Shown here: in pieces, positions 30,781-43,531 of the stretch
Layout: the number at the start of each line of letters is the position of its first letter
How positions within the stretch are numbered: the stretch's first letter is position 1
NCBI GenBank assembly: GCA_039720395.1
Contig: CM077828.1
Coordinates: 28,330,069 to 28,394,068 of the forward strand
Length of the DNA: 64,000 nucleotides
Reading direction: 5' to 3'
Source: Liquidambar formosana
Taxonomy: Eukaryota; Streptophyta; Magnoliopsida; Saxifragales; Altingiaceae
The notes under the pieces: model-generated
What the model saw: the letters and a program-made list of their open reading frames with translations, nothing else
Told to the model about the DNA's origin: nothing
Database searches by the model: none
Position numbers and translations under genes: made by a program

Positions 30781-33201
30781 GAAAATATCTGAGGATGAAT
30801 GAATAGTGTGTTATCCCAAACGCCTTTAATGCGCGTGGGGTACTTTCCTGGAACCTGGAAATGGTTCCCGTCTTGTGGACTGTGGGCTTCAGGCCTGTGG
30901 GCTTCAATTGTGGGTCCTCACTTCTTCTTTTTTTTTTTTTTTGGATAAAATTGAAATTTTATCAAAGAAAAATACACCATAAACATTTTTTTGACAAATT
31001 TTCAAAGGAGTTCTAAGAAAATTATTTTTCCAGATAGAAGTTGGTTCTCACTTAAACCGCACAATAAAGGCCGGATTGTATGTGTCTGGATTTGGTATTG
31101 TGCACATCCTAATCGTTTGACGTTCATGGCCTCCTATTGTACATAACAAAAAATCTAAACACGTATTGCATTGTTTATTGGAATCCAATAATAAAAAGGT
31201 AAGACACCTCACAATGTTAGGAGAATTTGTAGCATGTCCCTTGGAATGCCGAAGATTGTAGGTGAACTTGAACCAATCATCACTATTCATTGGCTTTCTA
31301 ATGAACCTTTTATGCAAAGATTTAGTTAAATAGTGAGCATCAAGTGTAATTGAGATGACTTTGGCTAGCGTGAGAGTCTGTTTTGTGTGTAATGACGTGA
31401 TCCATTCTATTGGCTACACAGAGATCGATATGTTTATCGCGCATCCAACAAGTGGACTCGTGTTTACTAGGTCTTGCGTTTGCTACTGAAAGAAAAAAAG
31501 GGGACAAATAGTTGATCACCTTGAGTTTTCTTAGTTGAGATGAAGTTGAGAATGGGATTATGAAGGACAATTCTGTGTCTACTAGTCCGTATCATACATA
31601 TCGTAATAGCTAACAGCATAGTTGTGTTAGAGAATCTCATGATTAGAACAATATATTGGATTGATTGAAGATTAATCGTAGTGATTCATGGGATTTTAAT
31701 TCCATGATTTACTCAAATGGATACTTTTTCACAACGGTACTTTAAAACCATGCATTGAAAGGATGTCACCATCACATATTTGTACAATTGAGGGAAGGTT
31801 CATCTTGCCACTATGTTCCTTCATTGGATCCTTGATAGAATGAATCACTTTGCCTTATTGCTACTTGTGCAATGCTACCATTTAGGTCGCTCTATAAACA
31901 TTGTTGCTTATATATTTATGAACTTTTGTTTCTCATATACAATGTCAATTGTAAGACATGAATCTTTAGTTACTAGGTGTAGGACCCAAATAAATACATG
32001 AAGCAATATTAAACCCATTATTTTGGCATTGTAGGATGCATGATTTATGGCTTTCACACCCCTGCATGTGCGATCTCCTACACGAAAACAAACTTCTATG
32101 AGAGAATAAAGGTGTAGCACCAAGATACTAATTAATATGCTTGCCGTGATTCAAACATATAACCTCTACTACCACGTCGCTTACCAACTCATCTAGAAGT
32201 TACTCATTGAAGTCGATAAATCCATTTTTCCACATTCATAGGCTCATCGCATACCATAATTTGGTAGTTAGATTATGATGAGCAGCTGTTTTCATTGATC
32301 TAGTTCAATGGTGTGAAACTTCACTTCTTCTTTTTTTCTTTTTTTCCCTTCTCATGGGATGGAGGTTATCAGTAGAGGTCTTAGTGCCTTGATATATTGC
32401 TTTCATGTTTGCTTTACTCATCCACTTCTTAGCAAATGACTTTCTCGACTGCACAGATAAACGTATAGATGAAATGGCTTTCAAGTCCTCTGTGATGAGT
32501 TCTTTGTTTCTATAGATTGTATTATTGTTCTGAATTAGCTGCACCTTTTACATATACCCTTGTATGCTTACACAAAAAGAACAAACTGGTTTCAATTGAA
32601 TTTGCCTGAAAAACATACACACTCGAAAAGATTCCTTTCAGAGTTTCGAGTAATTTCTTGTCTTCGGCCACTGGATGCCAGAGATGGATGAACCTGCTCC
32701 GTTACCTATTCGCCATCCTGTAACTTCTTACCTTCAAAAACAATGGTAACCTCACAAAAATCTGGTGCATTCTTCTGAACAAATTTTGCCTTTCCCAATT
32801 TTTTCTTTGATCTCTTAGTAAAGAAAAGGTCAATTCCATCAATTTTCAGCTCCATTAACTCTATTGATAATTTTAAAAACAAAAAACAATACAAAACAAG
32901 ATTCGGCAAATGTCCAAATGTGGTGACATTATTAAGAGACCCTCTTCATTTCTCAATGGCATGAGCTCTTAGCTTGTGTTCGAAATCCTTATAGTGAATG
33001 ACCTCCTTGGGCATATCTCCAATGTCTAGGGTGGCCCAATAATTATCTGGCATGTTTGGGATGAGGGAAATCAAATGAGCTCATGGGATTAGTTTAATCC
33101 TAAATGGATGGGAATTAACGCGCTTAAAAAGAAAAAGAAAAAGGCCAAAATAAAATAAAATAAAAATAGCAGAGCTCAAACAACCGGTGTGAGTCTTAGG
33201 T
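30781..33201. repeat. Proximal unit of a 2.4 kb tandem duplication
   Basis: This 2,421-bp unit begins at GAAAATATCTGAGGATGAAT, about 205 bases upstream of the RH30 ATG, and ends at GTGAGTCTTAGGT. The next base, 33202, restarts the same GAAAATATCTGAGG sequence. The distal copy runs to about 38026, enlarged by two transposons. Its content is RH30 upstream flank, AT-rich spacer and a decayed copy of the last exon of the stress-protein gene. No other gene is present. Confidence 0.9.
32592..32816 (-). pseudogene. Decayed duplicate of the USP-like gene's last exon
   Basis: Matches exon 4 of the gene at 37434-39770 almost base for base: RSKKKLGKAKFVQ, KNAPDFCEVTIVFEGKK, then LQDGE. A CAG codon of the intact copy is TAG here, ending the frame after QDGE. 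The original splice acceptor AG is changed to AA. No exons 1-3 lie upstream, because the duplication captured only the 3' end of the gene. Confidence 0.88.
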
Positions 33202-33313
33202 GAAAATATCTGAGGATGAATGAATAGTGTGTTATCCCAAACGCCTTTAATGCGCGTGGGGTACTTTCTTGGAACCTGAAAATAGTTCCCATCATGTGGA
33301 CTGTGGATTCAGG

Positions 33314-34173
33314 TGGGTTAAGATCCTCTCCAGTCCGCTTGTGTCCAGTCTCCTCCAGTATGCGGCTCACAGCATCCCAAGAAGATCGAACGGCCTAGAG
33401 CTTTCCACATCCTTAAAGCTTCCCTAGGATGCCCAAAACCTCTTAACAGCGTTTTGTTGACGTTAATGGATATAATAAAGTCTGAATTCTAAACCAAATC
33501 TGAAATTCTCATTCACTTCATGACTACAAATCTCACTCTTAGAATCAAAGAAGGAGCATAGAACAATAGGGGAAACAGAGAATATGACAAATGAAAACAA
33601 CCAGAAGTCAATAATCTAATTCCTAAAAAAATCCAATCTTTATTCATGTTTGCAAAAACCCATCAACGAGACAAAGGGTTTCTCTGTGTCTTAAATGCAA
33701 AAGTTGCCCAAATAGAGAATAACGATAAAACAAAAAACTTGACAGGTGCAGGAGACCTCTATGCAACCTACAATTTCACAGATCATGTTGACAGCAGATG
33801 GGTGAGCCCTATTAGTGGTGAAGGTGCCGGTGATTGGTCCAGCTGTGAAAACACATCGTTGTGGATGGCGTTGTAGAGGCAACAACAATAATGTTGCAAA
33901 TGGAGATGATGTTGGTGATGTAGAGATTAGAGTGGATGATTGGATAGCCGGCAAACCTCGTCGGTGAAGTTGGAGCGGAGACTAGGAGATGAGATGGAAA
34001 TTTAACGCTGTTAGGGATTTTGGGCTTTACTGTTACGGAGAAATTTTGAATTAGTTTGTTTTAAAAGCATATATGATGTGGCGTATTGGGAACTGTTGGA
34101 TTTTATTGGGTTCATTGTGAGCCCTATACTGGACCGAGACTGGAGACAAGCAGACTGGAGAGGATCCAAGTCA
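33314..34173. mobile_element. Nonautonomous Mutator-like element (MULE)
   Basis: About 860 bp flanked by an exact 9-bp target duplication, ggattcagg, at 33305-33313 and 34174-34182. Terminal inverted repeats of roughly 45 bp share GATCCTCTCCAGTC, GCTTGT, TCCAGTCTC and CCAGTAT. The uninterrupted site is preserved in the proximal duplicate (ggcttcaggcc near 30888-30896). There is no transposase; the small frames inside are not recognisable. Confidence 0.88.
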
Positions 34174-34382
34174 GGATTCAGGTCTGTGGGCTTCAATTGT
34201 GGGTCCTCACTTTTTTTTTTTTTTTTCATTTTTATTTTGATAAAATTGAAATTTTATCAAAGAAAAATACACCATAAACATTTTTTTGACAAATTTTCAA
34301 AGGAGTTCTAAGAAAATTATTTTTCCAAACAGAAGTTGGTCCTCACTTAAACCGTACAATAAAGACCGTATTGTATATGTGA

Positions 34383-35925
34383 CTAGCTTCGAATTCCGTG
34401 TAATGCACGGATTAATTTTTAAAAAAATAATATTATTAGCAAATTATAATTTTAATAAAATACTTATTCTCTAAAATAATAAAATGTGTTTATTAATATA
34501 ATATGTCAATTAAATTTAAAAGATATAGACAAAAATAATCTTTATTGTTCAATCAAAATTATTTTTGGTGTGATGTTAGCGTAATGTATCATATAAAATT
34601 TAATTATACTCCTTAAAAAGATAAATTACTTTAAAAAACAATTAATTTAATAATAGAAACTTGTAAAAAAAAATGAAGGAACTGACACACGTTATGATAT
34701 TTAGTAGAAAAATATTAAAATTTTCAAGACCTTAACCCATCCCACAATCATGGTTTTAACATATTGGTATTTACCAAAGCAAGTATAGCCGTTGAAAGTA
34801 TCTCGAAATCCGACAGTGCAGATTTTAAAATGCATGACAATGATGAATCTTAGTCTTCCATAAGGTTTTGAGTGGGTTTCACAAAGAGTGAAAAACCATA
34901 GGAAAAAATATTAAAAATTTGTTTGAGATTAGAGTATAAAAAGATGAGAGAAAAATATAGACTAAGAAAGAGAATAGGAGAAAAAGTCAGAGGAAGAAGA
35001 AAATAAGAGAAAGTTTAAATCTTTTTAACTTTATGTCATTAACCATATGGAAGAATTTTGATTAAAATATATTTTTTCTTACCCTTTTTTTTTTTTTTTT
35101 TTGGGGCCAGAAGCAAATCGAGATAATTTAAAAATTTCGACGGATCGCTTTTTTTTTTTAATCCTCCTTCCCTTTATTTGTCTCTCTCTTTATTTATAAT
35201 TTTATATGTTCAATTTTTAGAAGGGAAAATGAATAGGCATAAATAAAATAGAAAAATATAATACGGTCTATTAAGTTTAGGGTTGAACATTGTACAGTAT
35301 GGGTTTTTTAATCCTTACACATAAAAACAAAAAGATATGCAGTGAATATCAAGCGTTAACTTACCTCTATCGCATGAGAAAGAGCAAGTAATACCAATAA
35401 AAATAAAAAAGGAAAAAAAAAGGTGAGAAATTTATCTTTTGGGGAATTTATCTTTTGGTAACCATTTCTCAGCTTGATACCAAACAAAGAAAGTTAATAG
35501 TCCTTTTGAAGTACCTATCAAGTCAATTTGTGGTAAGTTGACAAACAATATCCTTTGTTTGGTATTAAGTTGGAAAGTGATCACTTAAAAGTAGTTTTCC
35601 TAAAAGTCACTAAAATGTAATTTTGCCATAAAAGTAACTTTTTGGCAAAATTACATTTTTAGTGACTACTTCCCAAATTAATATGAAACAATAGAAATTA
35701 GTTGTCATTTTAGCACACATTTGTAGTCAATTTGTAGCAAATTGATAGAAAATATCCTTGTTTGGTATTAGATTAGAAAACGGTTACTAAAAAGTAATTT
35801 TACCAAAAAGGCAATTGCATCCCTATTTCAGCATGTGAAAAAAAAAATAAATAATAAATAAATCTCATTTTGACACTTGGCACACAAAGGGGTGCCAATC
35901 CTCCGTTTTAGATATATATAATAGA
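34383..35925 (-). mobile_element. Nonautonomous Helitron
   Basis: Reads on the minus strand from 5' TCTATTATATATATCTAAAA (35925 downward) to 3' CTAG at 34386-34383. A hairpin CCGTGCATTACACGG lies about 9 bases before CTAG, the classic Helitron 3' end. It sits between A (34382) and T (35926) with no target duplication, as expected. The proximal duplicate retains the empty A-T site at 31090/31091. About 1.54 kb, AT-rich, with no Rep/helicase frame. It contains a nested palindrome (35606-35666). Confidence 0.88.
35606..35666. repeat. Palindrome inside the Helitron
   Basis: GTCACTAAAATGTAATTTTG (35606-35625) is mirrored by CAAAATTACATTTTTAGTGAC (ending 35666) with one extra T in the right arm, around a short AT loop. 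Text around it (TTGGTATTA, GGTTACTAAAAAGTAATTTT) recurs at 63.6 kb. Confidence 0.8.
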
Positions 35926-37433
35926 TTTGGTGTTATGCACATCCTAATCAGTTGGATGTTCATGATATCCTGTTGTCCACAATAGAAAATCTTTTTTTTT
36001 TTTTTTTTTTGGGTACATTGGAAGGCGTTTGAATCCAATAATAAAAAAGTAAGACACGGAGACACCTCATAGTGTTAGAAGAATTAGTAGCATGTCCCTT
36101 AGAATGGCGAAGATTGTAGGTGAACTTGCAACCAATCATCACTATTCATTGGCTTTCTTATGAACCTTTAATGCAAAGATTCAGTTAAATAATGAGAATT
36201 AAGTGCAATTGAGATGATTTTGGCTAGTATGAGTCTGTTTTGTGTGTAATGACGTGATCCATTCTATTGGCTACACAAAGATCAATATGTTTATCGAGCA
36301 TCCAACATGTGGACTTGTGTTTACGTGCGTCTTGTGTTTGCTATTGAAAGAAAAAAAAAGGAGGACAAATAGTTGATCACCTTGAGTTTTCCCAATTGAG
36401 ATGAAGTTGAGAATGGGATTATGATGGACAATTCAATGTCTACTAGTCCATATCATACATATCGTAATAGCTAACAGCATAACTGTGTTAGAGAATCTCA
36501 TGATTGGAACAATATATTGGATTGATTGAAGATTAATCGCAGTGATTCATGGGATTTTAATTCCATGATTTACTCAAATGTATGTTTCTTCACAATGGTA
36601 CTTTAAAACCATGCATTGAAAGGATGTCACCATCACATATTTGTACAATTGAGGGAAGGTTCATCTTGCCCCGCTATGTTCCTTCATTGAATCCTTGATA
36701 GAATGAATCACTTTGCCTTATTGTTGCTTGTGCAATGCCATTTAGCTCACTCTATAAACATTACTGCTTATATATTTATGAACTTTTGTTTCTCATATAC
36801 AATGTCAATTGTAGGAGATGAATCTTTAGTTATTAGGTGGAGGATCCAAATAAATACATGAAGCAATATTAAACCCATTATTTTGGTGTTGTAGGATGTA
36901 TGACTTATTATCAAAGGGCTTTCACGCCCCTACATGTGTGGTCCCCTACACGGGAATTCAAACATATGATTTAATAATATGCCTACCGGGATTCAAACAT
37001 ATGAGAAGACTTCCTACTGTAATACCATGTTATTTACCAACTCATCTAGAAGTTACTCATTGAAATCGATAAATCCATTTTTCCACTTTCATAGGCTCAT
37101 CGCATACCATAATTTGGTTGTTAGATTATGATGAGCAACTGTTCTCATTGATCTAGTTCAATGGTATGGAACTTCATTTTTTTGTTTTTTTCCTCATGGG
37201 ATGGAGGTTATCAGCAGAGGTTTAAGTGCCTTGACATATTGCTTTCATGTTTGCCTTAATCATCCACTTCTTGGGAAATGACTCTCTCAATTGCACAGAG
37301 AGACAATATAAACGAAATGGCTTCAAGTCCTCTGTGATGAGTTCTTTGCTTCTATACTTTGTATTATTGTTCTGAACTAGCTACACCTTTTACATATACC
37401 CTTGTATGCTTACACAAAAAGAACAAATTAGTT

Positions 37434-39770
37434 TCAATTGAACTTGCCTGAAAAACATACACACTCGAAAAAATTCCTTTCAGAGTTTCGAGTAATTTCC
37501 TGTCTCCGGCCGCTGGATGCTAGAGATGGATGAACCTGCTCCGTTACCTGTTCGCCATCCTGTAGCTTCTTACCTTCAAAAACAATGGTAACCTCACAAA
37601 AATCTGGTGCATTCTTCTGAACAAATTCTGCCTTTCCCAATTTTTTCTTTGATCTCCTAGTCAAGAAAAGGTCAATTCCATAAATTTTCAGCTCCATTAA
37701 CTCTATTAATAATTTTAAAAACAAAAAAACAAAAAACAAAACAAAAGTCGGCAAATGTCCAAATGTGGGGACATTATTAAGAGACCCACTTCATTTCTCA
37801 ATGGCATGAGCTCTTAGCTTAGCTTGTGTTCGAAATCCTTCTCTTTGGGCATATCCCCAATGTCTGGGGTGACCCAATAATTATCTGGCATGTGTGGGAT
37901 GGGGGAATCAAATGAGCCCATGGGATTAGTTTCATCCCAAATGGATGGGAATTAACGCGCTTAAAAAGAAAAAGAAAAAGAAAAAAAAAAGGAGCAGAGC
38001 TCAAACAACCGGCGTGAGTCTTAGGTTGATTAGCCTCCTTGATATTTTCAACATAAGCATTCATCAATGCAACATTGAAAAGAAGCATTATATTATTAAA
38101 TGAGAACAAGAAAACTACTACAGTACATGTTTTTTAGCAGCTAATGATAATTTGATTATGACACCTGAAAAGGACATGGACATAATATAATTATCTATTT
38201 TTTTAGGGAAAAACCATATGTGATCAAGCTTCATATATACACTACAGTTCCAAGTCAAGAAAAAATAAAATTTATTCACAAAACTACTCAAATTTTGGTC
38301 AGGCTCAACCACAAGTTGGGGAAAGATTAAGCAGTATTCTACTCTGCCCAGTTTGTGCACATTTCTAATAAGAAGCTTGCTTCCTTTTAAAAGCAGTGAA
38401 TTCAAAACAATCACCCATGAATATGGACATTTTCTCACCCGATCTTCAGAGTATATATGAAGCAGGAATCAGGATGGATATGTCCATGGAGTCAGGGAAG
38501 ACTAGGGTGGGGAAACAAAAAAGGAAATCATACCTTGAGCAAGGTGGTCTTTTGGTTCCCATGACAAGGTTGGAAATGATGAGGACAGGAATAAGATCAA
38601 GAATTGCTTTGGCTGTGTCATTGCTCTCAAGAAGCATTGTGTCCACCGTCACCTGCATCGCAGAACGGAAAATTTTGATTATCGATGGTGTGTGGTGCAC
38701 GGAGTAAGATTGAACAAGAACAGAAGACTCCATATATATATGCCCACGCACCTTGGCATCTGTACACAACCGAATGTATTTCTGCAAGTGGTTTCTTCTC
38801 CTGTTTGTTTCTTCATTGATATAAACTCTTGCTTGGTCTGCATTCATTTGGCTTCTTGACAGTCTTCCAACTAACAAGAACATTTCAACAGGCAAAATTC
38901 ATTACAAAATCCTTGTGGGCATCTAGAACCAATCACAGTGACAAAAGTGCAGATATTGCGAGAGCTAAAGAATTGCCAATGCTCAATTGAAAAATTGTCC
39001 CACAATGCTTAGCGTCAAGCCTCCATTACTAAACCGGGTGTGTAGAGTATATGCTTTATGCAACAGGGTTGAGTGGGACTCTGACCTATGGGTTCGCTTA
39101 GGATCAGGGCACCCAAAAATTAATCCATATATCTGCAAATTATCATTGACTTACATCTCTCACACGCCTTAAAGGGTTTTGAGACGAGTAGAAATTCTTG
39201 ATGGCCTAAATGCATTGTGTCATGAGTTTGCCACGAAAGTTTAGTTCGTTGTTTGAAATATTAGGAAAAATTTATGTGAAGAAAACGATTTTCTTTCTCA
39301 TGACTTGCTTTACACGACACGTTTAAAATTGATGAGATGATAATGGTGGTATTGCTTTGAAACAACAAATTATCTTTCCAAACGCAACAAGATGATAGTG
39401 GTTGTTTTGTTTTGAAACAACAGATTTTCTTCCCAACCCATGTAGTCTATACTCAGCATCTACCCAAAATTGGAAAATATGTTAGGAAACAAAAAAAAAT
39501 CTCAATTTTACCAGGAGTAGGGATATAGGTAATGGGAGGGAACGCATGAACGAGGAAAACGCGAGCACCCGGTGCAACAGCATGATCAAGAGCCCATTTC
39601 AATACATCCAAGTCATCTTTGCCCACGGCAACATAAACATCACTGGCACTTCCATCTCTGCTGTTTGCAATACTCCTGCTATCCTCTCCTATCTCCACTA
39701 TTTCCGGCGACATCACTCGCCGGCTACTATATTGCCACTCCTCCACCGGCACATGACTCTCCTCTTCCAT
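37434..39770 (-). CDS. Universal stress protein-like (adenine nucleotide alpha-hydrolase fold), 4 exons
   Basis: A 239-aa product. Exons (-): 39770-39512, 38870-38752, 38652-38534, 37656-37434; phases join without error. The N-terminal 50 residues are acidic and variable (MEEESHVPVEEW). The USP-like domain follows: VYVAVGKDDLDVLKWALDHA, then GARVFLVHAFPP, a helix with ARVYINEETNRRR and YIRLCTDAKVTVDTMLLES, then AILDLIPVLIISNLVMGTKR. The C-terminus (KKLGKAEFVQ, NAPDFCEVTIVFEGKK) is the usual end of this plant subfamily. Many USPs bind ATP through G-2x-G-9x-G(S/T); that motif is not clearly intact here, so ATP binding is uncertain. No kinase or U-box is attached. The last exon lies inside a tandem duplication and has a decayed copy at 32592-32816. 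A CT-rich leader precedes the ATG. Confidence 0.9.
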
Positions 39771-39775
39771 CTCTT

Positions 39776-39784
39776 TCTCTCCCT

Positions 39785-39814
<30 letters not shown>
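39776..39814 (-). promoter_or_regulatory. GA-rich 5' leader of the USP-like gene
   Basis: An almost pure CT tract on the plus strand (GA in gene sense) directly upstream of the ATG at 39770; probably 5' UTR. Confidence 0.55.
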
Positions 39815-39815
<1 letters not shown>

Positions 39816-41374
39816 CTCTTACCTAGGAAAAGAACAAGGGCTAATGGAGAGTCTATAGAGAGATAGAGGGTTGAGAGCGAAGAAAACAAGAGCGGGTTGG
39901 CAGCTTATAAGGAATGGGTCGTTGCACTCAAAGCCACAAAGGAAATGGGGAAAAAAGAGAGATTCTCTTTTGTCAAGGTTTGCAGGCTATATGGACATGT
40001 CAATTGTCACAATATCGTGGCCTTTCTTTCCTTGCCCTTTTAGGTGTCCTTTTTGGAGGTGTATCAAAGAAAGATTTTGCTCCATCCTTTTCTAGATTTT
40101 TCTTTCCCTTCTAGTTTGAGTTCTTTGATTGACTTTTGTATTGAGGGGAGGCACCATATTTCTTGATCGTAATCCTCCTATATTTCAAACATGGGTACTT
40201 ATGGGCCCCTATGTATAGTTAGGCACACTTGCACATGTAAAGTCTTGCTATAGCAACCGTAGATGGACTTCGCATAAAGTGATAGGATGATTATGGGTCA
40301 TTTTTCCTTTTGTGATACACAATTAGGAACACTATACAACCCTACACTCTACCCCAAAGGATAGATTTCCCCGAACCCAATTCTTTCCGATATGGTTGAG
40401 ATTTGAGTCCCCAACTACAATTTCAAAGAGGGGGAGAAGTACCACCTAGGCTTTGATTATGATTCATTTGATTTTTCTATCTTTTGGGATTGTGAATTTG
40501 TTACTATTGAAGAAATATATCAAGACAAAACAATCATGGATGAAATCAAGAGCACGCATATGGAAGAAAATCAAGAGAGAGCAATCAAGTAAGAAAATAT
40601 AAGTAGAATCATTATAATAATGTAATTCAGATATACCAAAAGTGAGTTGGTTTGGTGTATCTCAATCTTAATCTTTAAGATTGGGTTAGTGTTGATTAAG
40701 AGGATGAATATTTGATTAAGCCTAGATTACCTCCTCTATATTTTTATGTTATATATGTTTAAACTTCTATTTAAACCCTAATAAGGGTAGTTTGTAATCA
40801 AGCAAGCTATTAGGAATGATATTCAGTTTTTCCATGGTCTCGTTATTTGATTGTCTTCTCTCCTTGTGTAAAATCTAAATATGTCAAATGGGACCAATTA
40901 GTTTTTAGCTATTTTTATGAAAGAAATATAACCCCCAAATATTGGTTCTAACAAAATGTTTTGACTTTTTTTCTTTTTTTTTTTAATTCACAAAAAAAAG
41001 TCTACTTTGTATTGCTACTACTCTACTCCTCCGATGAACCTTCTAATGGACAGGAAAGTCCCTTATTCAGTGGGGGAGGCTTACCCACGAGGCCACCATA
41101 CCTACTATGAAATTCAAATAGATCAATGTACGCAGATTTTAATCATTTAAAGCATTCTATAATTTTTTTTCCAAAAAATAAAAAAACATGATGCAATGAG
41201 AACACATGGTTAATGTGTGCTTTTGTTCAAAATAAACGCATATTGAATGAAAAATAGAACGTTAAAATTCAAGATTGTTAATACATGATAGCAAATCTTT
41301 ATAACATTTTAACATCCTTTTTTTCTTTTATTTCCTCTTTGGCTACCCCTATTTCGCCAAGTTTAAACCATATA

Positions 41375-41595
41375 GGCCATATTTGTTTGGTTGGAATAGA
41401 ATGGATAGGAATGGAGTCTGATTCCGTATTTAAAATAGTCTAGAATGGAAAGAAATTGAAATAAACGTTGCAGAATGAATACCATTATATTCACTACTAA
41501 TTTTTTATTCCATTTCTATTTAATTATCTCATCCAAACACGTTGTTTAGAATGATTCCATTCCATTCATTTCATTCCAACTAAGCAAACACGGCC
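41375..41595. mobile_element. MITE family 'GGCCATGTTTGTTTGG', copy 2
   Basis: Ends GGCCATATTTGTTTGG and the inverse CTAAGCAAACACGGCC. The interior aligns with copy 1 at 22109-22341 over its whole length (TTGAAATAAACGTTGCAGAA, CTCATCCAAACACGTTGTTT). It is 221 bp and noncoding. Confidence 0.75.
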
Positions 41596-43491
41596 ACAAG
41601 GTATTTAACAATTCTTAATTACACAATCCTTGGAGATTTTCCTTTTGGACTGTTTTTGCTTCAGATAGAATTCAATTTCAAGATAATAACGTCCATGACA
41701 ACCTTTTAATTTATTTTTCTTTGTTGACAGACTACAATATGAACTTTGCTACGAAGAACAACATTTGTAGCAATGCACATAATAAAATAATAAATAACAT
41801 TTGCCTAGCCTAGTGGTCAATTAATGTAATATTTAACTAAGCAACAGTTGAGTCAGACCCAGAAGGGGTGGTTTGCATGGTTCAAGAGGGGTTTTCTAAA
41901 TTTCATCTTCAATCTTTGTCTAATTTCAGCTTGTCTGGACTCTAAAGCTTCTCCATAGATTTTTTTTTTTATTTTTTTATTTTTTATCAATAATTAGAAG
42001 TATCTTAAGTCTTACCCTTTCATTGAGGTTTCAGTTCAAACTATTCTCCTAACGGTCCATATGAGACATCTTATACCCATACAAGCAGCAATCTTTGCAA
42101 TGAGTAAAAAAGATGACTTTTAAAAAACACACCTAAAAGACTAAAACCTAACTGCTTTACCAACCCCGCAGAAGCCGTGAGGAGAAGTTTTTTTTTAAAC
42201 ACATTTATTGTCAAGGCAAATATTGTGCTGAAACCGATGGCATGTTGGCTTGACGACATTCTTCCCCCTTTAAAAGGGGAAGTCTTCATTTCTTCAGTGA
42301 GAGAATAAATTTAGAATATTTCTTGTTATTACCTATCCCCACCCACCAAACAAAAATTAAAAATTAAAAATTAAAAAAACTGTGGTGCTGATGGGCGGGC
42401 AAATTTGGGTCTTTTTTATTTTTATTTTTTTATTGGGTGCTCATTTGGGTCTTTCTTTAGGCCTGATCGTAGTGGCGGTTCTTCCTTCTATATTTGATGC
42501 AGCTTCCAGGCCCCATGATGTTGCTCTGTGCGGTTTGGGCCTTGAGCCCCATGATTACCAAATATATACACTGCTACTGCAAGGCAAGTATAACCAAGCA
42601 GCAGCCAAAGAAGAAAGCAAATCAGCAAAAGTAGACTTAATTTTGCCCTCAAAAACATCAGTGACAAATAATCCTATTATGCAACAAGCACGATCACAAT
42701 GAAAGAAAACACGAACGTAAAGAAACACTAAATTTACGTGATTCAGTAAGATGCCTGCATTTATTGGGGATAGAGGGATCAAATCCATTATCAACAATCT
42801 ATTCGTTACAAAACTCTCAACCTCACTTCTCCCACAGCTAAAACTCCATAGATCGAATCCACCATGGACAATAAAGATTCAGACCTCTGCCCTTTAGAAA
42901 GGCCCCATTTTCGAGCCTCTTGGAGTCCAGTAATAAACGTTAACAAGACAACTCACCAGAAAAATCCCTTTCTGCATTATTAATAATGTGTGTGCAAATA
43001 AACAAAGCTCCCAAGAAGTCCAGCACTGTGGTGGGCATTATTGACTGCTGAAGAGTCAGAGCACCCAAACCTAGAGAAATTCCCATTGCATTTGCAGCAT
43101 CAATTGCTCCAATGTTCCTAGCCATTGAAATTTCAAGCAGCATTGTTGCATATGACATCAACTTACTTTTGTAGCTAGCCCAACTGCTGCCCCAAAATCT
43201 TGAGAAGTGGAAATGCTGAGAGCAGAGAAGGCTATGCATAACAAAGTTGCAGAAACTATGCTTGGAGTGACATGATATGAGAGTGGGGAAATAGTAGGTA
43301 TGCCCATCCAAATCTATATTTTCAGATGAATGTCTTTACTGTCTAAGGAATGGATCAAGTGGCCTAATCATGGTTGCAAATTTTTGGGGTACTGCAGCCC
43401 ATTGAAGAAGTAAACCCCCATTACATAATAAACACTCAATTGATAACCAGTAAGTTTATGCAGATACAATCACCTTAATATTGAAGCCCAT

Positions 43492-43531
<40 letters not shown>

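Larger units (their letters stand above)
33202..38026. repeat. Distal unit of the tandem duplication, carrying two insertions
   Basis: Blocks in the same order as the proximal unit: 33202-33313 (matches 30781-30892), 34174-34382 (matches about 30885-31090) and 35926-38026 (matches 31091-33201). The gaps are exactly a Mutator-like element and a Helitron. The right edge continues into introns and exons of the stress-protein gene, so this copy holds its working last exon. Confidence 0.88.

Noticed and set aside
42940..43311. 123-codon minus-strand frame with helical text, possible gene fragment
   Set aside because: No family recognised, no splice-consistent partner exon found, and the N-terminal half looks like random translation. 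A protein search of the C-terminal half would decide.
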